A stretch of DNA of 27,280 nt, taken from a virus. The translations under genes were made by a program, and so were the position numbers. Shown here piece after piece: positions 1 to 7,116 of this stretch. The stretch is from positions 1-27,280 of IMG/VR virus record IMGVR_UViG_3300024236_000021; one strand, 5' to 3'. The stretch's first letter is position 1, and each line of letters begins with the position of its first letter. The notes beneath the pieces were generated by a model. That model saw only the letters and a program-made list of their open reading frames with translations. It did not search any database and was not told the origin of the DNA.

Positions 1-509
1 TGCTCAGGCTTTAGGTCACCGTGGTCTGGCATTCTAACTAATGCGTTCATATAAAAGCTAGGAAGTTCAAAATGACCAAACAAATACTTTGTTTTGATGT
101 CTTTCATCTTCTTCCACTCATCGCCAACAAGCCAAGGCACAAGTGCAACGTCATCTTCAATAAGAATTTCGTCTACAAACGTAATACCTGGAATGTGTTT
201 TGCAAATGCTGTACTGTTAACGTCACGTTTGTCTTTATAATACAAATCGTGGTTGCCATCAAAGAAGTAAAACTTCTCAAATGCGGCACCTAGCTTTTCC
301 ATGCTTCTAATTGTAGCATCCATAGTTGTAAGGTTAAGTGAATTACGATTATGATGCCAGTCTCCGCAGAAGATGCCAGTCTCGCAACCGGCAGCTTGTG
401 CTTGTTCTATGTACCAATCAATAAATTCTTCGCAATCTTCGTTATGTACACGACTATTGCCCTTTAGCCCAAAATGGATGTCTGTAAACACCGCAGCTTT
501 TTTAAACAA
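1..509 (-). CDS. gp47: gp47-like (SbcD/Mre11-type) recombination nuclease subunit, N-terminal part
   Basis: The reading frame starts at TTG (509-507) and runs off the left edge, giving about 169 residues. Metallophosphoesterase motifs are visible in order: D10-x-H12 (TDIHFG), G49-D50-W-H (GDWHH), G85-N-H-D88 (GNHD) and a later GH (H146, FGHFEL). These are the metal-binding blocks of the calcineurin-like/Mre11 fold. In T4 the gp47 subunit pairs with the ATPase gp46 to process DNA ends for recombination-dependent replication and host DNA breakdown. The TTG start is chosen because a strong ribosome site (GGAGG, 521-517) lies 7 bases upstream and the first motif begins at residue 9; the nearby ATG at 523-521 is in another frame. 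The gene lies 56 bases downstream of gp55 on the same strand with its own sigma70-like promoter. A generic phage phosphoesterase remains possible because the C-terminal capping domain is outside the window. Confidence 0.72.
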   Translation of the reverse strand, partial: MFKKAAVFTDIHFGLKGNSRVHNEDCEEFIDWYIEQAQAAGCETGIFCGDWHHNRNSLNLTTMDATIRSMEKLGAAFEKFYFFDGNHDLYYKDKRDVNSTAFAKHIPGITFVDEILIEDDVALVPWLVGDEWKKMKDIKTKYLFGHFELPSFYMNALVRMPDHGDLKPE

Positions 510-536
510 AGAGTATCCTCCATATATACTTGTTAA

Positions 537-565
537 AGTATATAACATTTTTTAACACTTGTCAA
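537..565 (-). promoter_or_regulatory. sigma70-type early promoter for gp47
   Basis: On the minus strand TTGACA (565-560) and TATACT (542-537) are separated by exactly 17 bases: a full consensus -35 and a 5/6 -10. The -35 begins at the base after the gp55 stop codon (TAG, 568-566). The expected start near 530 gives a leader of about 20 bases containing the GGAGG ribosome site for the TTG start. This implies recognition by the unmodified host vegetative sigma factor, typical of early phage genes. Confidence 0.8.
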
Positions 566-1408
566 CTACTTTTTAGAAAAAGATGTTGCGTCTGCTTCTT
601 CGTTACGCTTTACAGCAGCTTCCCATTCACCTTCGTGTAGTCTTGTATAACTTGGGTTTAAGTCATTCATTTCTAAAATATCGTCTCTAATGTTTTGATT
701 ACGTTTTTCAATGTTAATTACACGAACAAAACTGTTAGTAACTGCGGCTGTGTAGTATGCAAATGGGTTTTGTGATTTAGATTCGTCAAACTGTAGTCCG
801 ATTTGTGCCAATTGTAGTATTGCTTGACCGCGCATCTCGTCGTTATAAGTATATCCACGAACATTACCGCGTGTAGCATAGCGATCACATAATTTCATCC
901 ACATCATAGCAAGGTTATCAGTTGCTTTGCCGTGAGTTTTACTAAAGTTACCGTTTTCCATTCCACCTTCCCAATGGCTTTTACCTACACATTGTAAATT
1001 TCCTTCGTCATCAAACTTATAGTGTTGAAATGGCGGAAAATTTAATTTTGTCTTGGTATCTGCGATTGTTTTTGGATTCTTTTTACGACCAGGCTCTTCT
1101 GGAATATGGTCAAATGTCATTATACGGAAGATTAATTCTTCTTTTGTAATTTTTCTATAATCAATTTCGCAATCAGCTTGTTTTACTTTTTCACCAGCCA
1201 TCTTACGTGCTTCGTAGTCGGCTGTGCTTAGGCGTTTTGCTTTGTTGCGCTTTGCTTCCGCGATAGTTCTAATATTAATTTTGTCAACATCTAATAAAAT
1301 AATATCAAATTGTCCGTATTCTTTGTCTACGTAACTGTTAAATGTATTTTTAGATTTATGTATTTCTTTAAGAATATCCTTGTTATTAAGATAATTTCTT
1401 TTCCTCAT
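566..1408 (-). CDS. gp55: gp55-like RNA polymerase sigma factor for late transcription
   Basis: The 280-residue protein resembles T4 gp55 over residues about 162-255. The shared pattern runs from a helix in front of a GYT..EM segment (GYTYNDEM, from 185), through GLQFDESKSQNPFAYYTAA (T4 has NFDETKYKNPHAYITQA), to a basic INIEKRNQ region. gp55 is a minimal sigma that binds host RNA polymerase and recognises only the TATAAATA-type -10 of late promoters. The protein is longer than T4 gp55 (185 aa): about 120 extra N-terminal residues carry motifs such as FPPFQHYKF and GKSHWEGG. Its C terminus is polar (ends SFSKK) and lacks the hydrophobic end that T4 gp55 uses to touch the sliding clamp. The ATG start (1408) has AGGAG at 1418-1414, 5 bases upstream. 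The gene is driven by a consensus early promoter at 1432-1460 and is divergent from the baseplate operon that it probably activates. Confidence 0.85.
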   Translation of the reverse strand: MRKRNYLNNKDILKEIHKSKNTFNSYVDKEYGQFDIILLDVDKINIRTIAEAKRNKAKRLSTADYEARKMAGEKVKQADCEIDYRKITKEELIFRIMTFDHIPEEPGRKKNPKTIADTKTKLNFPPFQHYKFDDEGNLQCVGKSHWEGGMENGNFSKTHGKATDNLAMMWMKLCDRYATRGNVRGYTYNDEMRGQAILQLAQIGLQFDESKSQNPFAYYTAAVTNSFVRVINIEKRNQNIRDDILEMNDLNPSYTRLHEGEWEAAVKRNEEADATSFSKK

Positions 1409-1431
1409 AGTATCTCCTATTTACAATACTT

Positions 1432-1460
1432 ATTATAATATACTATGTTAATTTTGTCAA
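1432..1460 (-). promoter_or_regulatory. perfect-consensus sigma70 early promoter for gp55
   Basis: On the minus strand TTGACA (1460-1455), a 17-base spacer and TATAAT (1437-1432) match the bacterial vegetative consensus at all 12 positions. The expected start near 1425 leaves a leader of about 17 bases with AGGAG before the gp55 ATG. Such strength is typical of early phage promoters that compete for host RNA polymerase right after infection. Confidence 0.9.
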
Positions 1461-1473
1461 CTAAATACTATAG
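1461..1473 (+). promoter_or_regulatory. T4-type late promoter for the baseplate operon
   Basis: CTAAATACTAT (1461-1471) matches the extended T4 late consensus TATAAATACTATT except for the first bases, and matches the CTAAATA form known from cyanophages. No -35 is expected for gp55-dependent promoters. Transcription would begin near 1472-1474, close to the GGAG (1473-1476) that serves the ATG at 1487, so the leader would be very short. The motif directly abuts the -35 of the divergent gp55 promoter (1460/1461). Confidence 0.75.
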
Positions 1474-1486
1474 GAGATATGTTATT

Positions 1487-2383
1487 ATGATACCTGGATT
1501 TAATCAACTTTTAAATGCCGCGGCTTCGGGCGCCACAAGTGCTGTAGTTACTCAAGTGTTTTCTAGCTTAGGCATTGATGTTGAAAGACTTGCAAATCAA
1601 AGTTCGGGCGCATCAAGCGATTCAACTAATGCGCTAATTAATGCTTTATTATCATCAGGAGCCGGTTCTGGCGGCATCGGCGCTGCCTTGCGTATGATAC
1701 AAAACCTACAGCAAGGGCTAGGTTATGGCGCTGCCCCCGAAGAAGCAACATTTACAAAGGCTATTGTTAAAGATGATTATACTACATCTGATACAAAGGA
1801 TTGGCGCATAAAAATTAGAGGTCCAGCAGAATTAATGACTGGAGAAATTTTACAACCTATTGTAAACACAGAAAATAGCATGTTATTTCCTTTTACTCCT
1901 ACAGTAATTTTAGGATCAACAGCAAATTATAGTAATATAAACCCAGTTCACACAAATCATCCATTTTATGCATACGAAAATAGTCAAGTGCAAGATATTA
2001 CAATTACTGGAGAGTTTTTTAGTGAAAACGAAAAAGATGCAAAATATTGGATTGCATGCTTACATTTTTTAAGAACCATGACAAAAATGTATTACGGAAA
2101 AAGCGACAATTTAGGAAGTCCGCCACCTGTATGTAGACTTAACGGATACGGAAAACATGTTTTTAATGATATACCTGTGTTAATAAGTAATTTTACAACC
2201 GATATGCCAGCTGATGTCGACTACATACAATGCGACATAGGCAACGAAACAACATTTGTCCCAACACAAAGTATTATTACTGTGACTCTAATTCCAAATT
2301 ACGCAAGATCAACACAGAGTCAATTTAGTTTAGAAAAATTTGCTAAGGGTGGCTTTGTTAATACCGGCGAAGGATTTGTATAA
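1487..2383 (+). CDS. gp48: baseplate tail tube cap protein, gp48-like
   Basis: The 298-residue protein caps the baseplate hub and is the platform on which the tail tube polymerises. After an Ala/Ser/Gly-rich N terminus (residues 1-85) it carries the block that I associate with marine T4-like tube cap proteins: RIKIRGP, FPFTPTV (near 133), HPFYAYENSQVQDITITGEF (about 157-177), YWIACLHFLRTMTKM, a PPPV plus GYG segment and PADVDYI. The alignment between repeated strands fits the tube-protein-like fold shared by gp48 and gp54, and gp54 is the main alternative name. The ATG at 1487 is preferred over an in-frame ATG at 1445, because the latter lies upstream of the late promoter and ribosome site (TAGGAGA, 1471-1477). 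This is the first gene of the late operon; its stop overlaps the next start (TAATG). Confidence 0.7.
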   Translation: MIPGFNQLLNAAASGATSAVVTQVFSSLGIDVERLANQSSGASSDSTNALINALLSSGAGSGGIGAALRMIQNLQQGLGYGAAPEEATFTKAIVKDDYTTSDTKDWRIKIRGPAELMTGEILQPIVNTENSMLFPFTPTVILGSTANYSNINPVHTNHPFYAYENSQVQDITITGEFFSENEKDAKYWIACLHFLRTMTKMYYGKSDNLGSPPPVCRLNGYGKHVFNDIPVLISNFTTDMPADVDYIQCDIGNETTFVPTQSIITVTLIPNYARSTQSQFSLEKFAKGGFVNTGEGFV

Positions 2384-2691
2384 TGTCTTTAGAAAAAGTA
2401 AAAAATAAAGGACCATATAGTAACACAAACATAAATCCGGCAGGGTTTTTAGATGTTCTAAAACCGAGAGCAGTGCCTGTAGCAGGAGACGATGTGTATT
2501 ACGAAATAACTCCTGCTTATACATATAGACCAGACCTTTTAGCTCATGACTTATACGGATCAAGAGAACTATGGTGGATTTTTGCACAACGTAATCCTGA
2601 TATAATTAAAGATTCTGTTTTTGATTTTGTTGCAGGTACTAAAATATATGTTCCGCAAAAAAAGCATTTAAGAGCAATTTTAGGAATTTAA
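2383..2691 (+). CDS. gp53: baseplate wedge subunit gp53
   Basis: The 102-residue protein has the hallmark gp53 core at residues about 50-91: a segment LLAHDLYGSRELWWIFAQRN followed by PDIIKDS.. DFVAGTKIYVP. This is a LysM-like fold (HDLYG..LWW, then AG..I.VP); in T4 gp53 clamps neighbouring wedges together around the hub. It is shorter than T4 gp53 (about 196 aa), being essentially the LysM-like core with a short N-terminal arm. Start and preceding stop overlap (TAATG) with AAGGAT at 2370-2375 as ribosome site, so it is translationally coupled to the tube cap gene. The next gene starts directly after its stop. Confidence 0.88.
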   Translation: MSLEKVKNKGPYSNTNINPAGFLDVLKPRAVPVAGDDVYYEITPAYTYRPDLLAHDLYGSRELWWIFAQRNPDIIKDSVFDFVAGTKIYVPQKKHLRAILGI

Positions 2692-5600
2692 ATGACTAAA
2701 TCTTGGATAGATCCAGATAAAATTACAAATACTGTTGCTTCTAATACTGTAACTGCTGTAACTTCACTAACAAGAAGCAACGGTGTAACTACTGGAGTAG
2801 GTACAGCCGCTTCTGTTTACAACTCAGTCGCAACTGCGACTAGTAGAGGCACGGCTGATATATTTAATGACGCAAAAAACGAAGCAACAAGCGCAGCTTT
2901 AGGATACGGTTGGCCCGACTATGGCAGTAATCAACCAACAGGGATTGTAGATCAATTTAGACAAGGTGGATTTAATTTCTTACAAGAACAAGGTTCGCTT
3001 AAATTAGACAACTTGTTAGGTACGTTTAGTCAAGTTCCTAATGCTCCCCTCTCTAGTGCATTGTCTTCTAGTTTAGATACCCAAGCATTATTTGCAGGAT
3101 TAGATCAGTCTACAATAGATACTCTTACTGGAGAGATAGCCGGACAGTTAGGAAACTTTTCTAGCCCAGCAGATTTTGTTTTAGATTTTGGTTTTGATAA
3201 ACTGAATAATATTGTAGGCGGATTTAGTGATATCGAAAACTTTATCACTAAGACTGTAAATGTTATCCCTAAAGATTTTGAATCTATATTAGGCGCAGTT
3301 GGATCTCCAGGAGGAGTGTTTGACACATTACGTCAATTTGTTGAGAATATAGAAGATAGATCCGGAATAGACATTATTCCGGGTAACACTCCGTCAAGTA
3401 ACTTGCAAACAAACGTCCTTAGAGATTTTGACTCTTATAATTACATAATTACTCTAGGCATATTAAATGTAGACCAAGTAAATAATCCTTCAATGTTAAG
3501 ATTCAATGGAGGATTTGATAAAGTTATAGTGAGATCTGGAGGAGGAGCGTTAGATAAACGACAGCAAATACCGTTAGAAAAAAATGAAGGTATACATGCA
3601 GAATATTACATAGATAATCTAAGATCAACTTCTCTTATACAACCAAATACACAAACCGGTGTAGGTATAGGATTAGATATAAGTTTTGAAGTAATTGAAC
3701 CATATTCAATGGGAAATTTTTTACAAAGTTTAGTTATTGCTGCTGAAGAATTTGGGTTCCCGTCATTTAACGATACTCCGTTCTGTATAAAGATTGAATT
3801 TGTTGGCCACAAAGCTCCTAACACTTCTACATCTATGCCTCCGCCAATATATATGCCTATTCAAATATTAGATGTTGCATTTGATGTTAGTGGACAAGGA
3901 TCTAAATACAGCCTAAGTTGTGTTCCGTATAGTGAAATTGCATTCGGCGATCAAAATGCAGAAACATTGTCTGATATTACTGCAATAGGAACTACGGTTT
4001 CTGAGATGTTAAACGGAGTAGATAAGTCTGTTACTTCAACATTAAATCAACGTATAGACAAGTTAGAAGATACAAATACAATACCGGCAGGCGATAGATA
4101 TGTAATATGCTTTCCTAAAGACCCTACATTAGTAGGAAAAATTGTTTCGGGAGAAATAAGCGTACCAGAAACAACCGTAAGTGCAGTAGAACAAGTTAAA
4201 GCTGAAAAAGGTTTAGATAGTGTTAGTACATCTGGCTTAGAAGAAAAACAAAAAACTTTAGACACTGTTGCAGTGACAAGTTCGGGTTCTGGCTTATTTG
4301 ACAAACTAGATGCTTTTTCAAGAGAAAAAACATTTATGAACGAAATTGGTCTTGATCTAATGTTAACAGATGACGGCGAAGGCGGCACAGGAACAACAGC
4401 AGATATGAATGTAGTTCACGACGAGCTAGGAGATACTGTAGATGTCAATAGCCCAGAAGCAGCAGTAACAGAAAAAGCAAGGACTAAGGCGTTCCCATCA
4501 GGTATGCGTATAGATGAAATAATTGAAAAAGTTATTGTTGATAGTGAGTACTCTGCAAAAAATGCTGCTGAGTCTCCAGAAAACGGTGTAAGAAAATTTT
4601 TTAGAATTAATGCTCATACATATCTAGATCCTAACGCAGAAGCATCTGAAAAATTAGGAAGAGCTCCTAAAATATTTGTTTATATAGTAGTTCCATTTTA
4701 TGCTGATGATGCAAGTTTTACTGCACCTAACGCTGTTGCTGCTAATCGAGGCGGTATAAGAGCTGCTGCAAAAAAAGAATACAATTATATTTACACTGGA
4801 AAAAATGAAGATGTTATTAATTTTGATATAAATTTTAATAATGCATTTCTGCAAGAAGCGTATGCTAATTTTGGTATGAACCAAGCAGCTCGATCATCTG
4901 CCGGCAGTGATAGAAAAACTTTCCAAGCAACAGACGGTAATTCTGGATCTTCTCCTAGTACTGCAAAAAGTGATAGAAAAGGTCTAGGCGGCGGCCAAGT
5001 TGTAGAAACAACTAAAATGACAATTACAGGAGATAGCAGAACTAGTGATATAAGAAAAAGGATGGCTGAAACATTCCATCATAGATTACTAAATTCTGAC
5101 GTAGACTTAATTACAGCTGAAATAGAAATATGGGGAGACCCATTTTATCTTCCTAGCCAATCTGGAAACTACATGCCAGAACGTGCACAAGGAACGCCGT
5201 CAATGACAGACGAAGGATATATGACTTATATTGAAAATCAAGTTTATATAATTGTTAATTTTAGAACACCTCTTGATTATAGTCAAAACTCGCACAATAT
5301 GCTTTTTCCAGATGAAAAAATTGTTCCTGAATTTAGTGGTATTTTCCAAGTATTGTCTGTTGAAAATGTTTTCGAAGGTGGACAGTTTAAACAACGGTTA
5401 GATTTAATAAGATCAAGATCTCAAGAAGTATCAGGCGAAGCAGGAACATTCGTACAGGTCAACGACGAAGTAGGCGATAAAGTAAATGATAATCCACTAA
5501 GTGCAAGTAATGACGGCGATGAAGGCAGCAACAATGACGGCACAACAACAGACCAACCTTGTAATTCTAATAAACTTATTTCAACAGCTTATGGCGATCT

Positions 5601-5820
5601 TAAAGATAATGTTTCTAATTTGTTTCCTGATTTAAGTACCGTAGCCGGAGATGCAATTATGTCTCAAATTCCTAGTGTAACAGTTGCAGGAATAACTTGG
5701 TCTCCTTCAAAGAGTTTGTTTACTGCACCACCACAAATTAAAGAAGATATAACCGCAGCACAAGCAGCGTTTGAATCGGCTTTAGAAAATTCGCCCTTAA
5801 ATTTAAGAGGATTTAGCTAA
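2692..5820 (+). CDS. large baseplate hub-type structural protein (probable gp27 role)
   Basis: The 1042-residue protein has no single motif that names it outright. An N-terminal Thr/Ser/Ala-rich region (1-240) is followed by a segment with hub/tail-protein character at about 243-440: DFDSYNYIITLGI, FDKVIVRSGGG, EPYSMGNFLQ, FCIKIEFVGH and a GSKYSLSCVPYSEIAFG end. Further on are VYIVVPFYAD (near 660), YNYIYTGKNEDVINFDINFN (near 700) and a C-terminal part with EIEIWGDPFYLP (near 810) and FSGIFQVLSVENVFEGGQFK plus QRLDLIRSRS (about 880-910), which resembles the closing strands of gp27-like hub proteins. It sits between gp53 and the lysozyme/spike genes, where a hub protein would be expected, so a gp27-equivalent role is inferred. 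T4 gp27 is only 391 aa, so this would be an enlarged version. The start abuts the gp53 stop, with AGGA six bases upstream. Confidence 0.55.
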   Translation: MTKSWIDPDKITNTVASNTVTAVTSLTRSNGVTTGVGTAASVYNSVATATSRGTADIFNDAKNEATSAALGYGWPDYGSNQPTGIVDQFRQGGFNFLQEQGSLKLDNLLGTFSQVPNAPLSSALSSSLDTQALFAGLDQSTIDTLTGEIAGQLGNFSSPADFVLDFGFDKLNNIVGGFSDIENFITKTVNVIPKDFESILGAVGSPGGVFDTLRQFVENIEDRSGIDIIPGNTPSSNLQTNVLRDFDSYNYIITLGILNVDQVNNPSMLRFNGGFDKVIVRSGGGALDKRQQIPLEKNEGIHAEYYIDNLRSTSLIQPNTQTGVGIGLDISFEVIEPYSMGNFLQSLVIAAEEFGFPSFNDTPFCIKIEFVGHKAPNTSTSMPPPIYMPIQILDVAFDVSGQGSKYSLSCVPYSEIAFGDQNAETLSDITAIGTTVSEMLNGVDKSVTSTLNQRIDKLEDTNTIPAGDRYVICFPKDPTLVGKIVSGEISVPETTVSAVEQVKAEKGLDSVSTSGLEEKQKTLDTVAVTSSGSGLFDKLDAFSREKTFMNEIGLDLMLTDDGEGGTGTTADMNVVHDELGDTVDVNSPEAAVTEKARTKAFPSGMRIDEIIEKVIVDSEYSAKNAAESPENGVRKFFRINAHTYLDPNAEASEKLGRAPKIFVYIVVPFYADDASFTAPNAVAANRGGIRAAAKKEYNYIYTGKNEDVINFDINFNNAFLQEAYANFGMNQAARSSAGSDRKTFQATDGNSGSSPSTAKSDRKGLGGGQVVETTKMTITGDSRTSDIRKRMAETFHHRLLNSDVDLITAEIEIWGDPFYLPSQSGNYMPERAQGTPSMTDEGYMTYIENQVYIIVNFRTPLDYSQNSHNMLFPDEKIVPEFSGIFQVLSVENVFEGGQFKQRLDLIRSRSQEVSGEAGTFVQVNDEVGDKVNDNPLSASNDGDEGSNNDGTTTDQPCNSNKLISTAYGDLKDNVSNLFPDLSTVAGDAIMSQIPSVTVAGITWSPSKSLFTAPPQIKEDITAAQAAFESALENSPLNLRGFS

Positions 5821-7116
5821 ATGGCAGTTACAGTAAGTGATATGGACAGAGCATTACTTAGACTTATTGCTGACGGAGAAGCAGTACGGAGTAATCCGTA
5901 CTGTAGTGTATGGCCAGGACATGTTGAACCTGAGCTAACGGTAATGACGTTATCACAAGTTGAGTCATATCAGAAACAAAGAATAAAAGATGGAAGAAAA
6001 TCTAGTGCAGTAGGCAAGTACCAATTTATAAAAAGTACACTCAAAGAATGTGTAGGGTATTTAGGATGTGATCCTATGCGGACAGTGTTTTCTAGAGATG
6101 TTCAAGATGCGTTAATTATTCAGCGATTAATAAAATTTAGAAAATATGATCAATGGAAAGCAGAATCAATTGATACTGGAAAATTTATGATTTTCCTTGC
6201 TGCTGAATTTGCTAGTATGCCAGTTCCTTATGATATACCAGCAGGCAGCATATACAAAAATTCTCCTAGAAGAAATCTTAAAAAAGGACAAAGTTTTTAC
6301 GCAGGCGACGGATTGAATAAAGCCAACCATGACCCAGATCATCTATATCAAGCACTTGAGGACATTAAAGCTGGAGGATCGGGAGAAGTTCAAGAAATAG
6401 ATGTTACAACTACAGGTAGTAATAGAGCCCTTCCTCCAACAGGTGTAAGTGAAAAAGCACAAGTAGAAAAATCATCAGCAGGACCTGGGGTTGGAGCATA
6501 TAGGGGCACACGAGCAGGCAGCCAACCGCAAAATAGTGTTTCACCTCAAGATTATAATCCTTATATCTACGGAAGAATAGATCCGTTAGACGACAGATAT
6601 GATTTTAGGACTGGAGAAAAAATTAAAGATATTGGCATCCACGGAATAAGTTCAGCAGCAGCAACACCGGTTCAAACAGAAACTTCAGGCGCAACAAATT
6701 CTCCTACAAATGCAGGTGTTGCACCTGTTGAAGCACCGTCAAATCCAGATGCAGAAGATCCTCGAGGGCAAGAACAATTGCCTGATTTAATTCCAAAACC
6801 CGAAGAACCTGCACCGCCGCCGACTGACAAAAATCCTGACGAAGACCCCGGAGCACCAGGATTACCGTTTGGAGCAGACGAAATTATAGAAGCAATAGAG
6901 AAAAAAGTTGAAGTAGTAGCTACAAAAATAGATAATCTTTTACCTTGTGTTGAATCCGTAACAGACGGCTACAGCCTTTCAGGTGCAATAAGTATTGCTA
7001 CAGACGATATTACTGGCGCAGTAACTGGCGCAGTAACTGACGCAGTAACTGATGCTAAAGACGATCTAATTTCCACCAGCAAAAGCTGGCTAAATTCAAA
7101 CAAGGGACCCCAGTAA
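5821..7116 (+). CDS. baseplate-associated lysozyme/transglycosylase-like protein
   Basis: The 431-residue protein begins with a lysozyme-superfamily domain (about 1-160). Visible features are LLRLIADGEAVRSNPY with E20 as candidate catalytic glutamate, SSAVGKYQFIKSTL (61-74), and FSRDVQDALIIQRL further on. The order (early Glu, then S..G.YQ, then F...QD.A) resembles the lambda R-type lytic transglycosylase (GH104) and related muramidases. It would cut peptidoglycan glycan strands during tail penetration. Residues about 185-350 are a Pro/Glu/Ala/Gly-rich linker, and the end carries repeats of GAVT/DAVT followed by a short probable helix. It lies directly before the gp5-like spike, which itself lacks a lysozyme domain, so the two genes together seem to do the work of T4 gp5. 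There is no signal peptide. The stop overlaps the next ATG (TAATG). Confidence 0.7.
   Translation: MAVTVSDMDRALLRLIADGEAVRSNPYCSVWPGHVEPELTVMTLSQVESYQKQRIKDGRKSSAVGKYQFIKSTLKECVGYLGCDPMRTVFSRDVQDALIIQRLIKFRKYDQWKAESIDTGKFMIFLAAEFASMPVPYDIPAGSIYKNSPRRNLKKGQSFYAGDGLNKANHDPDHLYQALEDIKAGGSGEVQEIDVTTTGSNRALPPTGVSEKAQVEKSSAGPGVGAYRGTRAGSQPQNSVSPQDYNPYIYGRIDPLDDRYDFRTGEKIKDIGIHGISSAAATPVQTETSGATNSPTNAGVAPVEAPSNPDAEDPRGQEQLPDLIPKPEEPAPPPTDKNPDEDPGAPGLPFGADEIIEAIEKKVEVVATKIDNLLPCVESVTDGYSLSGAISIATDDITGAVTGAVTDAVTDAKDDLISTSKSWLNSNKGPQ
5882..5903 (+). repeat. 9-bp perfect hairpin with GNRA tetraloop inside the lysozyme-like gene
   Basis: CAGTACGGA (5882-5890) and TCCGTACTG (5895-5903) are perfect inverted repeats around GTAA, a GNRA-type tetraloop in RNA. 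A G-U pair (5881/5904) could lengthen the stem. It lies about 60 bases into the gene, just after the codon for the candidate catalytic E20, and includes an Arg CGG codon in a gene set that otherwise prefers AGA. Confidence 0.6.
7013..7055 (+). repeat. 12-base tandem repeat encoding GAVT/DAVT
   Basis: A roughly 12-base unit (actggcgcagta and close variants with gac or gat) is repeated about three to four times near the 3' end of the lysozyme-like gene. It encodes TGAVTGAVTDAVTDA, before a final charged segment. It is in frame and small. Confidence 0.7.

Noticed and set aside
72-555. Two plus-strand reading frames of 73 and 60 codons at the left edge
   Set aside because: They are antisense to the gp47-like gene, whose metallophosphoesterase motifs are clear, and neither has a ribosome site or recognisable sequence.
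1419-1425. GTAAATA on the minus strand just before gp55, a possible late promoter for gp55 itself
   Set aside because: It lacks the TATAAATACT extension and would start transcription inside or after the ribosome site; it is more likely AT-rich leader sequence.
1445-1486. Upstream ATG extending the tube cap protein by 14 residues
   Set aside because: It lies before the late promoter and overlaps its -10; the ATG at 1487 has a ribosome site and follows the predicted transcript start.
3901-3909. CTAAATAC within the hub-type gene as an internal late promoter
   Set aside because: Such short AT-rich matches are expected by chance, and this one is deep in a coding region with no gene start nearby.
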